Shown here: positions 21,641-28,692 of the stretch, one piece after another
Numbering within the stretch: position 1 is the stretch's first letter
Layout: every line of letters starts with the position of its first letter
Source: Pseudomonadota bacterium
Lineage (GTDB): Bacteria > Pseudomonadota > Gammaproteobacteria > Burkholderiales > Burkholderiaceae
Reading direction: 5' to 3'
DNA length: 29,945 bases
Assembly: GCA_021783435.1 (NCBI GenBank)
Contig: JAJXUC010000028.1
Span: 1 to 29,945 of the forward strand
Position numbers and translations under genes: made by a program
Notes under the pieces: model-generated
Seen by the model: the letters and a program-made list of their open reading frames with translations, nothing else
The model's database searches: none
Told to the model about the DNA's origin: nothing

Positions 21641-22618
21641 GTGACTCCCGACACTGCCTATGTCGACCTGACGCCCGATCGCCTACTCAACGCCATCGAC
21701 ACCCTCGGCACGCGTTGCGATGGCCGGCTGCTGCAATTGAACAGTTTCGAGAACCGCGTCTACCAGGTCGGGCTCGAGGACGGCAGCCAGCGCATCGCCA
21801 AGTTTTACCGGCCCGGACGTTGGAGCGATGCTGCCATCCTCGAAGAGCATGCGTTCACCCTCGAGCTGGCGGAGCGGGAGATTCCCGCCGTGCCGCCGCT
21901 GTCGTTCAACGGGCAAACGCTGCACTATGGCGAGGACCATCGTTTCGCGCTGTTCGCCAGGCAGGGCGGCAGGACGCCGGAGCTCGAGCACGACGAGACA
22001 CTCGAATGGCTGGGGCGTTTCCTCGGCCGCATGCATGCGGTTGGTGCCAGCGGCGCGTATCAGGCACGGCCTTCGCTCGACATCCAGAGTTTCGGCCTCG
22101 AGCCACGCAATGTGCTCGTTGCCGGAGATTGGCTGCCCGCGGACTTGCGGCCGGCCTGGATCAGCATCGCCGACCAGGCGCTCGAGGGCGTGAGCCGCGC
22201 CTATCAGCTAGCCGGCGACGTGCAGACGCTGCGGCTGCACGGCGACTGCCATGCCGGAAACCTCCTGTGGACCGACGACGGCCCGCATTTCGTCGACTTC
22301 GACGACAGTCGCAGCGGACCCGCGGTGCAGGATCTGTGGATGCTGCTCTCTGGCGACGCGGCGGACATGCGGCGCCAGCTCGCGGCACTGTTGCGCGGCT
22401 ACGCCATGTTCCGCGTGTTCGACGACCGCGAGTTGCATCTCGTCGAGGCGCTACGCACGCTGCGCCTCATCCACTACAGCGCCTGGATCGCCAGCCGCTG
22501 GCACGACCCGGCCTTCCCGGCCGCCTTCCCCTGGTTCGGCAGCACCCGCTACTGGCAGGACCGCATCCTGGAGTTGCGCGAGCAAGTGGCGCTGATGCAG
22601 GAACCTCCGCTGCTCTGA
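21641..22618 (+). CDS. srkA: Stress response serine/threonine kinase (SrkA/YihE/RdoA family)
   Basis: SrkA-type proteins are kinases of the aminoglycoside/choline-kinase fold that protect cells during envelope and oxidative stress. The 325-residue frame starts with GTG at 21641. The family N-terminus LNSFENRVYQVGLEDG and AKFYRPGRW (nucleotide-binding lysine) are clear. The catalytic loop LHGDCHAGNLLW has D202 and N207, and the metal-binding aspartate is D219 in FVDFDDSRSGP. The C-terminal part WFGSTRYWQDRILELREQ is also characteristic. No strong ribosome site precedes the GTG, but it fits the family length. Confidence 0.92.
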   Translation: MTPDTAYVDLTPDRLLNAIDTLGTRCDGRLLQLNSFENRVYQVGLEDGSQRIAKFYRPGRWSDAAILEEHAFTLELAEREIPAVPPLSFNGQTLHYGEDHRFALFARQGGRTPELEHDETLEWLGRFLGRMHAVGASGAYQARPSLDIQSFGLEPRNVLVAGDWLPADLRPAWISIADQALEGVSRAYQLAGDVQTLRLHGDCHAGNLLWTDDGPHFVDFDDSRSGPAVQDLWMLLSGDAADMRRQLAALLRGYAMFRVFDDRELHLVEALRTLRLIHYSAWIASRWHDPAFPAAFPWFGSTRYWQDRILELREQVALMQEPPLL

Positions 22619-22643
22619 GCAACCTCAGGGCCAGACGCCGTTT

Positions 22644-22671
22644 GTTCCCCACGGGGGAACGCCACGTGGCG
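22644..22671. repeat. Two adjacent palindromes after srkA
   Basis: GTTCCCC (22644-22650) and GGGGAAC (22654-22660) form a perfect 7-bp stem over a three-base loop. The 12-base palindrome CGCCACGTGGCG (22660-22671) follows directly. They lie 26 bases after the srkA stop. There is no T-run, so a role in ending the srkA transcript is only possible. Confidence 0.5.
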
Positions 22672-22687
22672 CGGCGCGGAGCACAAA

Positions 22688-22719
22688 GAAAAAGGGGCGG
22701 CGATTTCTCGTGCCCCTCT
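22688..22719 (-). terminator. Rho-independent terminator of the tRNA-Met gene
   Basis: On the minus strand AGGGGC (22717-22712) pairs with GCCCCT (22698-22693), and the T-run corresponds to the A-run at 22689-22693. It starts 12 bases beyond the tRNA 3' end, as expected for a single tRNA transcription unit. Confidence 0.75.
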
Positions 22720-22728
22720 CGAATGTGC

Positions 22729-22805
<77 letters not shown>

Positions 22806-22814
22806 AAACCTGGA

Positions 22815-22820
22815 ATTATA
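22815..22820 (-). promoter_or_regulatory. -10 box of the tRNA-Met promoter
   Basis: The minus strand has a perfect TATAAT nine bases before the tRNA 5' end, the right distance for a start one to three bases upstream of the mature tRNA. No good -35 hexamer is seen 16-18 bases farther upstream. Confidence 0.55.
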
Positions 22821-22878
22821 AACATGGCGATGCGCCGCTGAGCGCGCACAAGGCAGCGCATCCGGAGGGCTCTCGACG

Positions 22879-23655
22879 TCAACGCTGCTCGAAACGCGGC
22901 GCGCGCTTCTCGAGAAAAGCGGCCATGCCCTCCTTCTGGTCGTGCGTGGCGAACAGGCTGTGGAAGCTGCGGCGCTCGAACAACATGCCTTCGGCCAGCG
23001 GCGTCTCAAAAGCCCGGTTGACGCATTCCTTGGCCATCATCACGGCCTGCAGCGGGTGGCTGGCGATGATCTGTGCCGCGCCGAGCGCTTCGTCGAGCAG
23101 TTTGTCCGCGGCGACCACGCGCGACACCAGACCGGCGCGCTCGGCCTCGGCCGCATCCATCATGCGGGCGGTGAGCACCAGATCCATGGCCTTGCTCTTG
23201 CCGACCGCGCGTGGCAGGCGCTGGGTGCCACCGGCGCCGGGGATGATGCCGATCTTGATTTCAGGCTGGCCGAATTTGGCGTTGTCGGCGGCGATGATGA
23301 AGTCGCACATCATCGCCAATTCGCAGCCGCCGCCCAGGGCGTAGCCAGCCACAGCGGCAATGACCGGCTTGCGCATGGTGCGCAGGCGCTCCCAGTTGCG
23401 GGTGATGAAGTCCTGGCGATAGGCCTCGGTATAACTTTTGTTCGCCATCGCGGCGATGTCGGCGCCGGCGGCGAAAGCCCTGTCGCTGCCGGTGAGCACG
23501 ATGCAGGCGATAGCGTCATCGGCATCGAACGCCGACAGCGCCGCGCCGAGTTCATCCATCAACGCGTCGTTCAGCGCGTTGAGCTGCTTCGGCCGGTTGA
23601 GGCGAATGAGGCCGACGCGGCCCTGGGTTTCAGTGAGCAGGTGCTCGTAAGGCAT
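22879..23655 (-). CDS. Enoyl-CoA hydratase (crotonase family)
   Basis: This 258-residue enzyme should hydrate 2-trans-enoyl-CoA to 3-hydroxyacyl-CoA in fatty-acid or aromatic degradation. Both catalytic glutamates of true hydratases are present: E112 in [12 protein letters not shown] and E132 in [19 protein letters not shown]. The oxyanion hole is formed by the AAGADIAAM region (near 62-66) and G109-G110. The C-terminus [18 protein letters not shown] is typical. It is monofunctional and stands alone; a paaF or echA name cannot be chosen from sequence. The M61 peptidase gene lies upstream on the same strand, separated by a 203-base gap without a gene. Confidence 0.94.
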   Translation of the reverse strand: MPYEHLLTETQGRVGLIRLNRPKQLNALNDALMDELGAALSAFDADDAIACIVLTGSDRAFAAGADIAAMANKSYTEAYRQDFITRNWERLRTMRKPVIAAVAGYALGGGCELAMMCDFIIAADNAKFGQPEIKIGIIPGAGGTQRLPRAVGKSKAMDLVLTARMMDAAEAERAGLVSRVVAADKLLDEALGAAQIIASHPLQAVMMAKECVNRAFETPLAEGMLFERRSFHSLFATHDQKEGMAAFLEKRAPRFEQR

Positions 23656-23858
23656 GGCGGGTTCCGTCTGGGGGCTGACAATGCCGCAAGCATAGGACGG
23701 AAACCGGGGTCGCCCGCGGGGTGCGCAACGGCCTCCTGGCGGGTTCGCGCGGCGCGGCGGAACAAGCGCTCAGTGTCGGCCTCGGTGCGGCGCGGTGCCG
23801 CGGGCCGGACGGTGCCGGCTTCAAGCGCAAACCAGTCTCGGCAGTGTCGCGGCATGAC

Positions 23859-25718
23859 TCAAACCCCCAGCCAGCGTTTGCGCCGCTGTGCTGCAGCGGC
23901 TGTGGCAGACGGCGCCACGCTGAGCGTCACCGGCCCAGGCACCGGCGCAGGAAACGCCGCCTGAAGTTGCACCAGGCGTGCATCACGCATGACATGCGCC
24001 TGCCAGGCATCTCCCGTGCGTGCGCGCGCATGCAGGCGCTTGATTTGGTCCGGGTTGGCACGCTGGCCGTTGATGGCAAGCAGGATATCGCCAGGGGCCA
24101 GGCCCGCCTGCTCGGCCCATCCCCTGGCCAACACCTGCCGCACTTGCGGCCAGCCGTGCGCATCGTCGAGCCTTAGCCCCAGACTGCTGAGGGCGTCGGC
24201 CTTGCCCTGATTCCAGCGTACACCCACGCTGGCCAGCAGACGCCGGAGCGGGAGTGTGTCGCAGCCATGCACATGCCGGACAAACAAGCCCCGCAAATCC
24301 AGGCCGCTGACTTCGCGCACCAGCGCGGGCAAGGCGTCCTCGGGCACACCCTGGCTCTGCAAGGGCGCATCGTCACGGCCGTAGCGGCGCCACAGCAGGC
24401 GCATCACGTCGTCCAGCGTGCTTGGGCTGCGGCAGCGCAGCGTCAGGTCCAGCGCCAGGGCGAACAATCCGCCCAGGGTGTAGTAACTGACGGTGGCGTT
24501 GGCGGTGTTCTCGTCGGGCCGATAGAACTTGATCCAGGCGTCGAAACTGGCGTCGGCCAGGCTTTGCACCTGCCGGCCCGGCGTGGCCTGCACGGCGTTG
24601 ATCGCACGCGCCAGCAGGTCGAGGTACTGCTGCGGCTCGATCAGCCCGGCGCGACGCAGGATGAGGTCGTCGTAGTACGAGGTGAAACCTTCGAACAGCC
24701 ACAGCAGGCCGGTGGTGTTTTCGCGCTCGAGGTCGTAGGGCGTGAGGGCCTGTGGCCGGATGCGCTTGACGTTCCAGGCGTGGAAATACTCGTGACTGCA
24801 CAGGCCGAGAAGCTGACGATACCCGGCGCTGCGCTCGACGCCATCGCGCGGGTGCGGCAAGTCGGATTCGGCGCAGATCAGCGCGGTGCAATCGGCGTGC
24901 TCCAGACCACCGTAACCGTCGGCGGTGGGTGCCAGCAGAAAGGCATAGCGCTTGAATGGGGCACGCGGTCGCTCGGGTTCGAACAGGGCCATTTCGGTTT
25001 CGCAAATGCGCTGGAGATCGGCCGTGAGGCGCTTCGCGTCCACCTCGCCGCGCAACCGGTCGGCATGGGCGACCACCATCTCGTGCGGCGCGCCATGGGC
25101 GTGAAACTTCAGGCGCAACAAGCGGCCGATCTCCACCGGATGGTCGATCAGCCGGTCGTAGTCGCTGGCCTGATACACACCGAAGCCACGCGAGTCCAAC
25201 TGCACTGCGGCCAGGGTTGTGGCCACGCTCCAGTCGGGCAGTGACACAGGCGGCACAATGCGCAGCAGGTGCGGCTCGGCTTCCCGACCTGCGGCCGCCA
25301 GCAGCAGGCTCGACGGGTTGAAAAAAGCGCGCGAGGCATCGAGCCAAGCAGTGCGCACCGAGGCGTCGCGCGCATACACGACCCAGTTCAGTTGCAGCGG
25401 CCCCTGGCATGGCGCGACGCGCCAGCGGTTTTTGGCCACCTTGCGCACGGCCACCGATTGACCCTGGCAACGCGCTTCGACCCGCAACACCTGCCGGGCG
25501 AATTCGCGCACCAGATAGCTGCCGGGGATCCACACCGGCAGCCAGAACTCCTGGCCCTGCGGGTTGGGCGTGGCCAGTTGCAGTTCCACGGCGAACAGGT
25601 GGGCGTGGATGTCGTCCATCCGCACGCTGTAGCAGGGGCCTTGCGCGGTTGTGGTCGCGGGGGGTCTGGCCCCGACGGAGCGGGGGCGCGATGCTGCAAT
25701 GTCGGCAAACGGTGTCAT
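23859..25718 (-). CDS. M61 family metallopeptidase (glycyl-aminopeptidase type) with PDZ domain
   Basis: A 619-residue protein of the M61 family. The N-terminal beta domain has WLPVWIPGSYLVREFARQV. The family segment GYGGLEHADC is at about 268-277, the zinc motif HEYFH at 309-313 inside SHEYFHAWNVKRIRP, and the third ligand Glu343 in LLWLFEGFTSYYDD. A PDZ domain follows near the C-terminus (about 500-590) with WAEQAGLAPGDILLAINGQ. No signal peptide is seen, so it is probably cytoplasmic. The N-terminus is about 25 residues longer than I expect; ATG 25718 is used because the conserved YSV segment precedes the next ATG. Confidence 0.93.
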   Translation of the reverse strand: MTPFADIAASRPRSVGARPPATTTAQGPCYSVRMDDIHAHLFAVELQLATPNPQGQEFWLPVWIPGSYLVREFARQVLRVEARCQGQSVAVRKVAKNRWRVAPCQGPLQLNWVVYARDASVRTAWLDASRAFFNPSSLLLAAAGREAEPHLLRIVPPVSLPDWSVATTLAAVQLDSRGFGVYQASDYDRLIDHPVEIGRLLRLKFHAHGAPHEMVVAHADRLRGEVDAKRLTADLQRICETEMALFEPERPRAPFKRYAFLLAPTADGYGGLEHADCTALICAESDLPHPRDGVERSAGYRQLLGLCSHEYFHAWNVKRIRPQALTPYDLERENTTGLLWLFEGFTSYYDDLILRRAGLIEPQQYLDLLARAINAVQATPGRQVQSLADASFDAWIKFYRPDENTANATVSYYTLGGLFALALDLTLRCRSPSTLDDVMRLLWRRYGRDDAPLQSQGVPEDALPALVREVSGLDLRGLFVRHVHGCDTLPLRRLLASVGVRWNQGKADALSSLGLRLDDAHGWPQVRQVLARGWAEQAGLAPGDILLAINGQRANPDQIKRLHARARTGDAWQAHVMRDARLVQLQAAFPAPVPGPVTLSVAPSATAAAAQRRKRWLGV

Positions 25719-25969
25719 GGGTGATCGTGGCGTTGGACGTTCGTGTGGCGGTGCGTGATCCTGGGAGTTGGCGCGACTCGGGCCGTTTCACGCGCAGAGG
25801 GCTGCTGGCGCGGCCCTGGTGGAGCGGCAAAACCGCCGCCCGAATGCCGGCATTGTTCGCATCTCGCCACGATTTTTCGCAACAACGGATTCTGTTTGAT
25901 CTCCAGCCTTCGAAACCGGCGGTGCCATGCTAATCTGGCTGGACACAACGCAAGACCCACAGGGAAGCC

Positions 25970-26755
25970 ATGGAACGTGACGTGTTCAGCGAAATTGCCA
26001 TCCATGCCGGCACGGGCTCTCCCTCGCTTGCCTATCAGCCCCAGGTGCAATATCCGGGCGGCGAAATCGTCGGCCTGGAAGTGCTGTTTCGCTGGCGCGC
26101 CGACACCGCACCCAAGCGCCATTCCCCACTCACCTTCCTGCCGCGCCTGTCGCCGTCGCAAACCAGCGAGCTGTTCTTCTGGGTGGTGGACGAATCGGTG
26201 TCCGAGGCCCGCGTGCTGTCGAACTGGACCGGCTGGCGCGGCTGCATCTCGGTCAACATCGAAGCCGACCAGCTCGGCGACCCCGACCTCGTGCGCCGCA
26301 TCGACCAGGTGCTGCAGCGCAACCAGTGGCCGGCCAATCGGCTGATCATGGAAGTCACCGAGCGCCGCCCGATTCCGGTGTTTCCGAGCGTGCTGCGCAA
26401 CATCACCGCCCTGCAGCAAGCCGGCATCCTGATCGCGATGGACGACTTCGGCGAGGGCTACGCCTCGTTCGAATACCTCAAGCGCCTGAGCCCGGCGCAC
26501 ATCAAGATTCCCGCCGGATTCACCACCGAACTGAACACCGACGTGCGCAACCAGGAAATCGTGCGCTCGCTGGTCGCCCTGGCGCAGCGCCTGAACATCA
26601 TGATCGTGGCCGAGGGTGTTGAATCCCAGGAAAACGCCGAAGCCCTGCACGCGCTGGGCCTGCGGGTCATGCAGGGCTATCTGTTCGGCGAGCCGCGCGA
26701 ACTGGAAGACTGGGCCCAATTCCTCAAGCAGACCGGCAAGATCACCGCGGCCTGA
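25970..26755 (+). CDS. Stand-alone EAL-domain protein (cyclic-di-GMP phosphodiesterase-like)
   Basis: This 261-residue protein is a single EAL domain without sensor or GGDEF part. The signature motif is EVLFRW (E37) instead of EALLRW. Other catalytic positions look kept: N96 (SVNIEADQL), E128 (MEVTE), D158-D159 (AMDDFGEGYASFEYL), K179 (HIKI) and E215 (AEGVE), with QGYLFGEP at the end. Two changes stand out: the aspartate after K179-I180 is Pro (IKIPAGF), and the loop is DDFGEGYAS rather than DDFGTGYSS. It may be an active c-di-GMP hydrolase, a weak enzyme or a c-di-GMP receptor. It is divergent from the M61 gene across 251 bases with no gene. Confidence 0.88.
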   Translation: MERDVFSEIAIHAGTGSPSLAYQPQVQYPGGEIVGLEVLFRWRADTAPKRHSPLTFLPRLSPSQTSELFFWVVDESVSEARVLSNWTGWRGCISVNIEADQLGDPDLVRRIDQVLQRNQWPANRLIMEVTERRPIPVFPSVLRNITALQQAGILIAMDDFGEGYASFEYLKRLSPAHIKIPAGFTTELNTDVRNQEIVRSLVALAQRLNIMIVAEGVESQENAEALHALGLRVMQGYLFGEPRELEDWAQFLKQTGKITAA

Positions 26756-26796
26756 ACGACTCCGCGGCGCAATCCCGACCCTCTCTTCGCCCCCTA

Positions 26797-26824
26797 TTGA
26801 CAAGCCCGAACGCTTGGTTAAGAT
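26797..26824 (+). promoter_or_regulatory. Probable sigma-70 promoter of the metal-efflux operon
   Basis: A perfect -35 TTGACA (26797-26802) is followed after 16 bases by TAAGAT (26819-26824), which matches four of six -10 bases. It lies 42 bases before the ATG of the first small gene. The spacing is normal, unlike the 19-20-base spacers of MerR/CueR-controlled promoters, so a CueR-type activator is less likely; a two-component CusR/CopR-type control is possible. Confidence 0.5.
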
Positions 26825-26865
26825 ACTCCCACCGAGTTTTAGCCGCTTTGCCCCGACCCGAGTCC

Positions 26866-27276
26866 ATGCCCTCCTTTCGAACGTTCCCCCGCATCTGGGC
26901 GTTGGTCTGCGCATTGGCATTTTTGCCTTGGACGCAAGCGGCAATGGCCCGGGCGGTCCCCCTTCCAACCTCGTGCTGCGAAGCGGCGCCGGACATGGCC
27001 TCCATGCCGATGCAAGCAGCCAGCCAGCTCATCGCGCTCGCCAATCCAGTCAGCAGGCAGGTCGAACGTGCGTTTTGCCAGGCAGCCTGCAATAACCTGA
27101 GCGCCACCATTGCAGCCAGCCCCACCCGGGGCCTGGGCACACCCCAAGCGGCGCTGGTTCAACGCGTCGTGCTGCTGTTGCAGACTCGACCCAGGCCGCC
27201 CGCCAGGCAGTCCCTGAGGATCGAGCCCCCACCCCCCTCCAGACCGCCTTTCCTCGCGGCTCGCCTCCAGGTTTGA
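26866..27276 (+). CDS. Small secreted Cys/Met-containing protein at the head of a metal-efflux operon
   Basis: The ATG at 26866 gives 136 residues; the frame extends upstream over the promoter, so this start is preferred. A signal peptide is visible (FRTFPRIWALVCALAFLPWTQA, cleavage near 26-30). The mature part has CC at 37-38, methionines at 44, 47 and 49 (MASMPM), then C71 and C75 (FCQAAC), possible soft-metal ligands. The C-terminal third is rich in Arg and Pro and ends without a motif. I know no named family. The next gene, a TolC-type outer-membrane factor, starts 108 bases downstream, with three hairpins between. A copper- or silver-related periplasmic role is inferred from context and residues. 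Confidence 0.6.
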   Translation: MPSFRTFPRIWALVCALAFLPWTQAAMARAVPLPTSCCEAAPDMASMPMQAASQLIALANPVSRQVERAFCQAACNNLSATIAASPTRGLGTPQAALVQRVVLLLQTRPRPPARQSLRIEPPPPSRPPFLAARLQV

Positions 27277-27295
27277 CCCCTTCGGCAGCATCCGC

Positions 27296-27360
27296 CCCGG
27301 TGACTCTTCACCGGGCGATGTCCGTGTTCGCCTCGCGAACACCGCTGCGACCTTGCAGCG
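27296..27360 (+). repeat. Three tandem hairpins upstream of the outer-membrane factor gene
   Basis: Three perfect stems lie back to back. CCCGGTGA (27296-27303) pairs with TCACCGGG (27308-27315). GTGTTCG (27324-27330) pairs with CGAACAC (27336-27342). CGCTGC (27343-27348) pairs with GCAGCG (27355-27360). None is followed by a T-run. They fill most of the 108-base gap and end 24 bases before the ATG at 27385, leaving the AGAGG ribosome site free. Confidence 0.65.
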
Positions 27361-27384
27361 TTCCATCCGCCGAAGAGGTAAGCG

Positions 27385-28692
27385 ATGTCCTTCATTCTGC
27401 AGTGCCGCCGTGCGCAAGCCCGGCGGTTGTCATCCGTCCGATCTGAACACCCGGCGGCCATCCCCGTTCTTGTCGGTCTGCTGCTGCTCGCCGGCCTGGC
27501 CGCACCCGCGCAAGCCGCGCCCCTGACCCTCGGTGCCGCCGAGGCGCAACTGGCGCGCAGCAATCCCAGCCTGGCCGCGGCCGCGCAGCGCATCCGCGCC
27601 ATCCAGCACCGGGCCGCGGCGGCCACGCAGTTGCCCGACCCGCATGTGTCGCTCGACGCCGTCAACCTGCCCACCAACAGCTTCTCGTTGACGCAGCAGA
27701 GCATGACCATGCTCAGCGTCGGCGTCAGCCAGAGCTTTCCGCCCATCGGCAAGCTGGCCCTCGAAGGGAACAAGCTGCAGGCGCAAGCCGCGGAGCAGCA
27801 CTTCGGCCGTGAAGCGAAGCAGGCGCAACTGGTTCTCGCCTTGCGCCGCGCCTGGCTCGTGGCGGTGTACACGCGCCAGGCCCTGGCGGCGGTGCAGCGG
27901 CAGCAAACGCTGGCGCGCGAGAACGTCGACGCAGCCATGGCCAGCTACCGCGCGGGCAACGCAGCGCAGAGCGATGTGTTGCGCGCGCGTCTCGCCGCGG
28001 ACGAACTGCGCAACGACCAGAGCGCGCTTGCCGCGGATGAAGCGGTGGCCCTGGCCGACATTGCCCAGGCACTCGGCAGCGATCAAACGCCGCAGATCGA
28101 TCCCGACTGGCCGAGCTTGTCGTCTGGCGCGGCGACTCCCGCGCAGGCGCCCCCGACCCAGCCGCTGCTGCGCATGGCCCAGGCCAAGGTGCGCATCGCC
28201 CAGGCCGGCGTGCAGGTGGCGAAGAAGGATTACCTGCCGGAGATCACGGTTGGCGCCTCCTACGGCAAGAGCTTTTTTCCGGGCTCTCCCAACTTTTTCT
28301 CCGCCGGGGTGTCGATGAACTTGCCGATTTTCTCCAGCCATCGGCTGGACCAGGAACTCGACAGCGCCCGCGCCCAGGTGATGGAAGCCCGCTACGACGA
28401 GCAGGACCAGCGGCTGGCCTTGCAGCAGCAGATTCGCTCGGCCACGGCGCGCATGCGCAGCCAGCAGGAGAAATGGCAGCGCCTGCACGCGCAGATGCTG
28501 CCGCTGGCGCATGAGGCGTACGACTCCACCCTCACCGCCTACGGCAACGGCCGCGCCAGCATGGGCGACGTGCTCAAGGCGCAGCAAGCCGTTTTGGCCC
28601 TTGAACTCCAGACCCTGCAACAGCGCCGGGATCTGCTGGCCACCCAGGCCGAACTCGACTACCTGACAACGCCTTCGGAGCAGCAGCCATGA
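27385..28692 (+). CDS. TolC-family outer-membrane factor of a heavy-metal RND efflux system (CusC/CzcC-like)
   Basis: A 435-residue outer-membrane efflux protein, the exit duct of a tripartite pump. The signal sequence is long, with a basic start and hydrophobic core at about 27-40; cleavage is probably after AQA near 44. There is no lipobox cysteine, so unlike E. coli CusC it is not lipidated. The two repeats of the TolC family are visible: SVGVSQSFPPIGKLALEGNKL in the first half and FSAGVSMNLPIFSSHRLDQEL in the second, each followed by long Ala/Gln-rich helices. YRAGNAAQSDVLRARL and YGNGRASMGDVLKAQQ are the matching helix motifs. It overlaps the adaptor gene by four bases (ATGA). Confidence 0.9.
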   Translation: MSFILQCRRAQARRLSSVRSEHPAAIPVLVGLLLLAGLAAPAQAAPLTLGAAEAQLARSNPSLAAAAQRIRAIQHRAAAATQLPDPHVSLDAVNLPTNSFSLTQQSMTMLSVGVSQSFPPIGKLALEGNKLQAQAAEQHFGREAKQAQLVLALRRAWLVAVYTRQALAAVQRQQTLARENVDAAMASYRAGNAAQSDVLRARLAADELRNDQSALAADEAVALADIAQALGSDQTPQIDPDWPSLSSGAATPAQAPPTQPLLRMAQAKVRIAQAGVQVAKKDYLPEITVGASYGKSFFPGSPNFFSAGVSMNLPIFSSHRLDQELDSARAQVMEARYDEQDQRLALQQQIRSATARMRSQQEKWQRLHAQMLPLAHEAYDSTLTAYGNGRASMGDVLKAQQAVLALELQTLQQRRDLLATQAELDYLTTPSEQQP

